Shown here: one piece after another, positions 60,609 through 64,000 of the stretch
Numbering within the stretch: position 1 is the first letter of the stretch
Layout: every line of letters begins with the position of its first letter
Source of the DNA: JASHPR01 sp963833885
GTDB taxonomy: Bacteria; Actinomycetota; Actinomycetes; Streptosporangiales; Streptosporangiaceae
NCBI GenBank assembly: GCA_963833885.1
Contig: CAWHZU010000017.1
Location: 1-64,000 of the forward strand
Length of the DNA: 64,000 nt
Reading direction: 5' to 3'
The notes under the pieces: generated by a model
Told to the model about the DNA's origin: nothing
Databases searched by the model: none
The model's input: the letters and a program-made list of their open reading frames with translations, nothing else
Position numbers and translations under genes: made by a program

Positions 60609-61196
60609 ATGAACGACAAGACAGGCGGTAACCGGAGCTTGCGGCGCGCGGGAGCCCTGGCGGCCGTGGCGGCCGTCGCCGTGCTGGCCGCGGCGTGCGG
60701 CGGCAGCGCCCCGTCGACCCAGAGCGCGCCGACCTACGTGCAGGTGCTCGCCCTCGCGAAATGCATGCGTAGCCACGGCGTGCCGAACTTCCCGGATCCC
60801 GACGCATCCGGGGGCTACTCCCTGACAGCAAACGGGTCACTTACCGGTGCCGGGGGGTCGTCAGTCGACATCAACAGCAGCCAGGCACAGGCGGCTTACG
60901 GCGATTGCCGGCATCTGCTGCCCGGTGGCCCGTCTATCTCACAGCTGGAGCAGGATGAGCAGCAGGAGCAGCAACAGCAGGCCAAGATGCTCCCCGTGCT
61001 GCTGAAGTACGTCCACTGCATGCGCAGCCACGACGTACCGAACTTCCCCGCCCCCGGCCAGAGCAAGTTCGGTTCCGGTGGTCCTCCCAATGTCAGCTCG
61101 CCGCAGTACCTGGCCGCTGCGAGTGCCTGTCAGCATCTGCTGCCGCGCGGAGACAAGGTGTCGATCTCGACGGGCCAGTCACGGTCATCGTCATGA
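60609..61196 (+). CDS. Lipoprotein with two internal CMRSH repeats
   Basis: 195 aa from ATG 60609 (GAGGAG upstream). Lipobox AVAVLAAACGG near residue 32. Two repeated motifs: LAKCMRSHGVPNFPDP near 50 and VHCMRSHDVPNFPAP near 135, each followed by a CxHLLP element (GDCRHLLPGG; SACQHLLPRG). A glutamine-rich linker (QQEQQQQ) joins them. It is an extracytoplasmic protein whose stop overlaps the adaptor start; in actinobacterial MacAB-like operons such a lipoprotein precedes the adaptor. Function unknown; the Cys/His pattern hints at metal binding. Confidence 0.8.
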   Translation: MNDKTGGNRSLRRAGALAAVAAVAVLAAACGGSAPSTQSAPTYVQVLALAKCMRSHGVPNFPDPDASGGYSLTANGSLTGAGGSSVDINSSQAQAAYGDCRHLLPGGPSISQLEQDEQQEQQQQAKMLPVLLKYVHCMRSHDVPNFPAPGQSKFGSGGPPNVSSPQYLAAASACQHLLPRGDKVSISTGQSRSSS

Positions 61197-62275
61197 GCGG
61201 GACCCGGCGCCGCCGGGCGGTCGCGATGGCGGCCGTGCTCGTGGTGCTCGCGGCGGGGGCGGTGATCGCGTGGCGTGCGGGGGCGTTCGGGTCGCATGGC
61301 TCGTCAGGGACCGGGCAGGGGGCGTCGCCGTCGGCCACGCAGCCGGTGGTCCGGGAGGACGTGTCGTCGACCACGCCGGTGACCGCGACCTTGGGGTACG
61401 CGGGGTCATACACCGTCCGGGGGCAGGGCGGCGCGCTGACCTGGCTGCCGTCGGCGGGGCAGGTGATCCGGCAGGGACAGGTGCTGTACCGGGTGGACAA
61501 CGGCACCCCGGTGGTGCTGTTGTACGGGCCGGTACCGGCCTGGCGGATGCTGGATGAGGGCCTGACCGGGGCGGATGTGACCCAGCTCAATCATGATCTG
61601 GTGGCGCTCGGCTATGCGAGCAGCTCGGGTATCAGCGCGCTGGGCTGGGATTACTTCTCCTCGCAGACCGCGTACGGGGTGCAGCGGCTGGAGTCGGCGC
61701 TGGGGGTTTCCAGCCCGCCGGGATTGCTGCCGCTGGGGTCGGTGGTGTTCGAGCCGGAGGCGATCCGGGTCACGAACGTGCTGGGGAGCCTGGGAGGCCC
61801 GGGGGCCGGCCCGGTGCTGGCGGCGACCTCGGACCGGCACGTGGTGACGGTCCCGCTGAGCACCGCCCAGGAGACCGAGGTGGCGGTCGGGGATCCGGTG
61901 ACGGTCACGCTGCCCGATGGTGCCGGCACCCCCGGGAAGATCTCCTCGGTCGGCTCGGTGGCGTCCGGGCCGGCCAGCAACGCGACGATTCAGGTGAAGG
62001 TCACGCTGACACGTCCGTCGGCGGCCGGGACCCTGGACGAAGCGCCGGTGACGGTGTACATCACCACCGCCAGCACCCCAGGCCCGGTGCTCGCGGTGCC
62101 GGTGGGAGCGCTGCTTGCGCGGTCCCCGGACAGGTACGCGGTCGAGGTGACCGGGGCGGCCGGCACCCGGCGGCTGGTGCCGGTGACCGTCGGGATCTTC
62201 GACGACAACTCCGGCATGGTGCAGGTGACCGGGGCACTGACGCCCGGCGAGCGCGTCGTGGTACCGGTCACGTGA
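61193..62275 (+). CDS. Membrane-fusion-like adaptor protein of ABC exporter (peptidoglycan-binding-like domain)
   Basis: 360 aa, ATG 61193, ATGA overlap. N-terminal TM anchor (VAMAAVLVVLAAGAVIAWRA), lipoyl/beta-barrel-like segments LTWLPSAGQVIRQGQVLYRV, a peptidoglycan-binding-like helical repeat (LTGADVTQLNHDLVALGYAS) and beta-barrel ATSDRHVVTVPLSTAQETEV. This is the usual adaptor of actinobacterial MacAB-like ABC systems. Confidence 0.85.
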   Translation: MSGTRRRRAVAMAAVLVVLAAGAVIAWRAGAFGSHGSSGTGQGASPSATQPVVREDVSSTTPVTATLGYAGSYTVRGQGGALTWLPSAGQVIRQGQVLYRVDNGTPVVLLYGPVPAWRMLDEGLTGADVTQLNHDLVALGYASSSGISALGWDYFSSQTAYGVQRLESALGVSSPPGLLPLGSVVFEPEAIRVTNVLGSLGGPGAGPVLAATSDRHVVTVPLSTAQETEVAVGDPVTVTLPDGAGTPGKISSVGSVASGPASNATIQVKVTLTRPSAAGTLDEAPVTVYITTASTPGPVLAVPVGALLARSPDRYAVEVTGAAGTRRLVPVTVGIFDDNSGMVQVTGALTPGERVVVPVT

Positions 62276-63018
62276 GCGGCCAGGCGCCCGGCAGGCGCGA
62301 AACAAGCACCGTGCTCGAGCTGGAGCGGGTGACGAAGGAGTATCCGGGGACGCCGCCGGTGCGGGCGCTGGATGAGGTGAGCGTGGCGGTCGCGGCCGGT
62401 GAACTGGCCGCGGTGGTCGGCCCGTCCGGGTCGGGCAAGTCCACGCTGCTGCACCTGATGGGTACCCTGGACCGGCCCAGCAGCGGGACCGTACGGGTCA
62501 CCGGCCTGGACGTGGCCCGCATGAGCGACCGTGAGGTGTCGGCGCTGCGGGCGGCCCGGATCGGGTTCGTGTTTCAGCAGTTCTTCCTGGCCGAGCATCA
62601 GAGCGTGCTGGCGAATGTGGCTGACGGGCTGCTGTACGCGGGGGTGCCGCCGGCCGAGCGACGCCGCTTGGCGGCCGCCGCGCTGGAGCGGGTCGGCCTT
62701 GGCCAGCGTGCCGGTGCCCGGCCGACTCAGCTGTCGGGCGGGGAGCGGCAGCGGGTGGCCATCGCCCGGGCGATCGCCGGCCGCTCGGTGGTGCTGGCCG
62801 ATGAGCCCACCGGCAACCTGGACTCCGCCACTGGCGCGTCGATCCTGGCGCTACTCGAGGAGCTCAACGCCCAGGGCACCACGATCATCGTGATCACCCA
62901 CGATCACGCGATCGCCGCATCGATGCGGCGCCGCATTGAGATGCTCGACGGCCGCGTCATCACGGACACCGCGCCAACCATGGCCGGAGGCTGGCCGACG
63001 CGAGAAGGACGATCATGA
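62272..63018 (+). CDS. ABC transporter ATP-binding protein, MacB/LolD type
   Basis: 248 aa from GTG 62272 (GTGA overlap). Walker A VVGPSGSGKSTLLHLMGTLD, Q-loop FVFQQFFLAEHQSVLANVAD, signature LSGGERQRVAIARAIAG, Walker B VVLADEPTGNLDSATG, and H-loop ITHDHAI. Powers the FtsX-type permease that follows. Confidence 0.93.
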   Translation: MSGQAPGRRETSTVLELERVTKEYPGTPPVRALDEVSVAVAAGELAAVVGPSGSGKSTLLHLMGTLDRPSSGTVRVTGLDVARMSDREVSALRAARIGFVFQQFFLAEHQSVLANVADGLLYAGVPPAERRRLAAAALERVGLGQRAGARPTQLSGGERQRVAIARAIAGRSVVLADEPTGNLDSATGASILALLEELNAQGTTIIVITHDHAIAASMRRRIEMLDGRVITDTAPTMAGGWPTREGRS

Positions 63019-64000
63019 CCATCACGTCAGACCCGAGCACCCCGGGCACCCCGAGCACGCCGGGCATCCCTGCGGCCGTCCCTGCCCCGGCTCGGCTCCG
63101 CCTGAGCGACCTGGCCGGGCTGGCCAGTGTGGGGCTGCGCACCCGCAAGCTGCGCGCCGGGCTGTCGGCGCTAGGGATCGGGATCGGGGTGGCCGCGATC
63201 GTGGCGGTCCTGGGCCTGGCCAGCTCCTCCCAGGCCGGGCTGCTCGCGGAGATCGCGCGGCTTGGCACCAACCTGCTGACCGTCACCAACGGGACGAATC
63301 TCGCTGGCCAGCCCGCCGAGCTGCCCGACGCCGCTCCCGGGATGATCGGCCGGCTGCCCGGTGTCATCGGCGTCCAGTACAGCGCAGCGGTCAGCGGCGT
63401 CAGCGTCTACCGCAGCCCGCTGATCCCCTCGATCGACACCGACGGGCTTACCGTCACCGCCTCCAGCTTGGGGCTCCCTGCCGTGGTCGGCACCTCGCTC
63501 GCGCAGGGTCGTTACCTCAACGCCGTCACCGCCCGCGAACCGGTCGCCGTGCTCGGAGCGGAAGCCGCCCAGCTAATGGGCATCGACCGGGTCTGGTCCG
63601 GCGAGCGGATCTGGGTCGGCGGCATGTGGTTCTACCTCGTTGGCATCCTCAACCCCGCGGCCCTCGCTCCCGGGATCGACACCTCGGTACTGGTCGGCTT
63701 TCCCGCCGCCGAGCAGTATTTCGGCCTCGACGGGCACCCCTCGGAAATCTACGTCCGCACCGTCAACACCCAGGCTGCTACCACCGCTGTGGACAACCTG
63801 CTCGCCGCCCAGACCAACCCGGAAAACCCGAACGAGGTCACGGCGTCCCAGCCCTCGGACACCCTCACCGCACAGGCCGACGCCGCCGGAGCGTTCAACA
63901 CGCTGTTCCTCGGCCTGGGCGCGGTGGCGCTGCTGGTGGGCGCCATCGGCGTGGCCAACATCATGGTTATCTCCGTGCTGGAACGCCGCCAGGAAATCGG
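63015..64000 (+). CDS. FtsX/MacB-type ABC permease, truncated by window edge
   Basis: ATG 63015, ATGA overlap with the ATPase gene; no stop before the window ends (at least 328 aa). A proline/threonine-rich N-terminus (TPGTPSTPGIPAAVPAPARL) precedes LRTRKLRAGLSALGIGIGVA, the first helix of MacB-type permeases, then a large periplasmic domain and the second helix LFLGLGAVALLVGAIGVANI. Completes the lipoprotein-adaptor-ATPase-permease export operon. Cargo unknown. Confidence 0.9.
   Translation, partial: MTITSDPSTPGTPSTPGIPAAVPAPARLRLSDLAGLASVGLRTRKLRAGLSALGIGIGVAAIVAVLGLASSSQAGLLAEIARLGTNLLTVTNGTNLAGQPAELPDAAPGMIGRLPGVIGVQYSAAVSGVSVYRSPLIPSIDTDGLTVTASSLGLPAVVGTSLAQGRYLNAVTAREPVAVLGAEAAQLMGIDRVWSGERIWVGGMWFYLVGILNPAALAPGIDTSVLVGFPAAEQYFGLDGHPSEIYVRTVNTQAATTAVDNLLAAQTNPENPNEVTASQPSDTLTAQADAAGAFNTLFLGLGAVALLVGAIGVANIMVISVLERRQEI

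Noticed and set aside
1..64000. CRISPR arrays or prophage modules
   Set aside because: No regularly spaced repeat series and no phage structural, terminase or integrase gene is seen; the repeats present are promoter-scale.

Overview
This is a high-GC actinobacterial chromosome segment. GTG starts are common, purine-rich Shine-Dalgarno sites such as AGGAGG are frequent, and some promoters look leaderless. Typical actinobacterial families are present: a SigE-type ECF sigma factor, MalT-like LuxR regulators, a DUF222/HNH protein, ATGA-coupled operons and CtaG. I would place it in or near Streptosporangiales/Streptomycetales, but the sequence alone does not fix the genus.

Layout. 1-1.7 kb: the end of what looks like a tRNA-linked integrated element, with a RelE-like toxin, a minus-strand operon of tiny overlapping genes, and a divergent ribbon-helix-helix gene behind two identical palindromes; it abuts the 3' end of a tRNA-Ser(TGA). 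1.9-10.9 kb: housekeeping and envelope genes (CtaG, secreted beta-propeller, AAA+ ATPase, MauE plus a double-psi-barrel protein, SigE-type sigma factor, acyl-CoA ligase, tRNA-Ser(GCT)). 11-17.5 kb: aquaporin, an 815-aa MalT-like LuxR regulator, and decaying fragments (DUF1214 protein, HtrA-type protease) in long gene-poor spacers. 17.5-30.5 kb: Nudix regulator-like protein, cyclase, phosphotriesterase homologue, TetR/DrrAB transporter, truncated LysR, two orphan family-5 solute-binding lipoproteins around an ArsR-like regulator, and a TetR/MFS pair.

30.5-48.8 kb: a large, mostly minus-strand catabolic locus. It encodes a FadR-type GntR regulator, an enolase homologue with altered active-site residues, a MOFRL glycerate kinase, two paralogous FGGY kinases, aldehyde dehydrogenase, EamA and APC transporters, a class I aldolase (frameshifted), a GlpA-like FAD/[2Fe-2S] dehydrogenase with a second flavoprotein, an SDR and a beta-hydroxyacid-dehydrogenase-like protein. 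The genes are coupled by short overlaps. Together they can be read as a route from a phosphorylated polyol or sugar, through aldolase cleavage, glyceraldehyde, glycerate and 2-phosphoglycerate, to phosphoenolpyruvate. The actual substrate is unknown.

49-56.8 kb: small zinc-binding-like protein, an APH-family phosphotransferase pair, then a compact regulon. A 917-aa MalT-like LuxR regulator is surrounded by three copies of one promoter module (a 24-bp palindrome about 24 bp from a TAnnnT -10 box) in front of a haloacid-dehalogenase-like gene, a stand-alone ScoMcrA N-domain gene and a degenerate SDR. 56.8-64 kb: a multiply frameshifted DUF222/HNH gene, a two-component system, and a divergent lipoprotein/adaptor/ABC (MacAB-like) export operon running off the right edge.

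Several genes carry single-base frameshifts. Whether these are real decay or assembly errors cannot be decided from the sequence alone.
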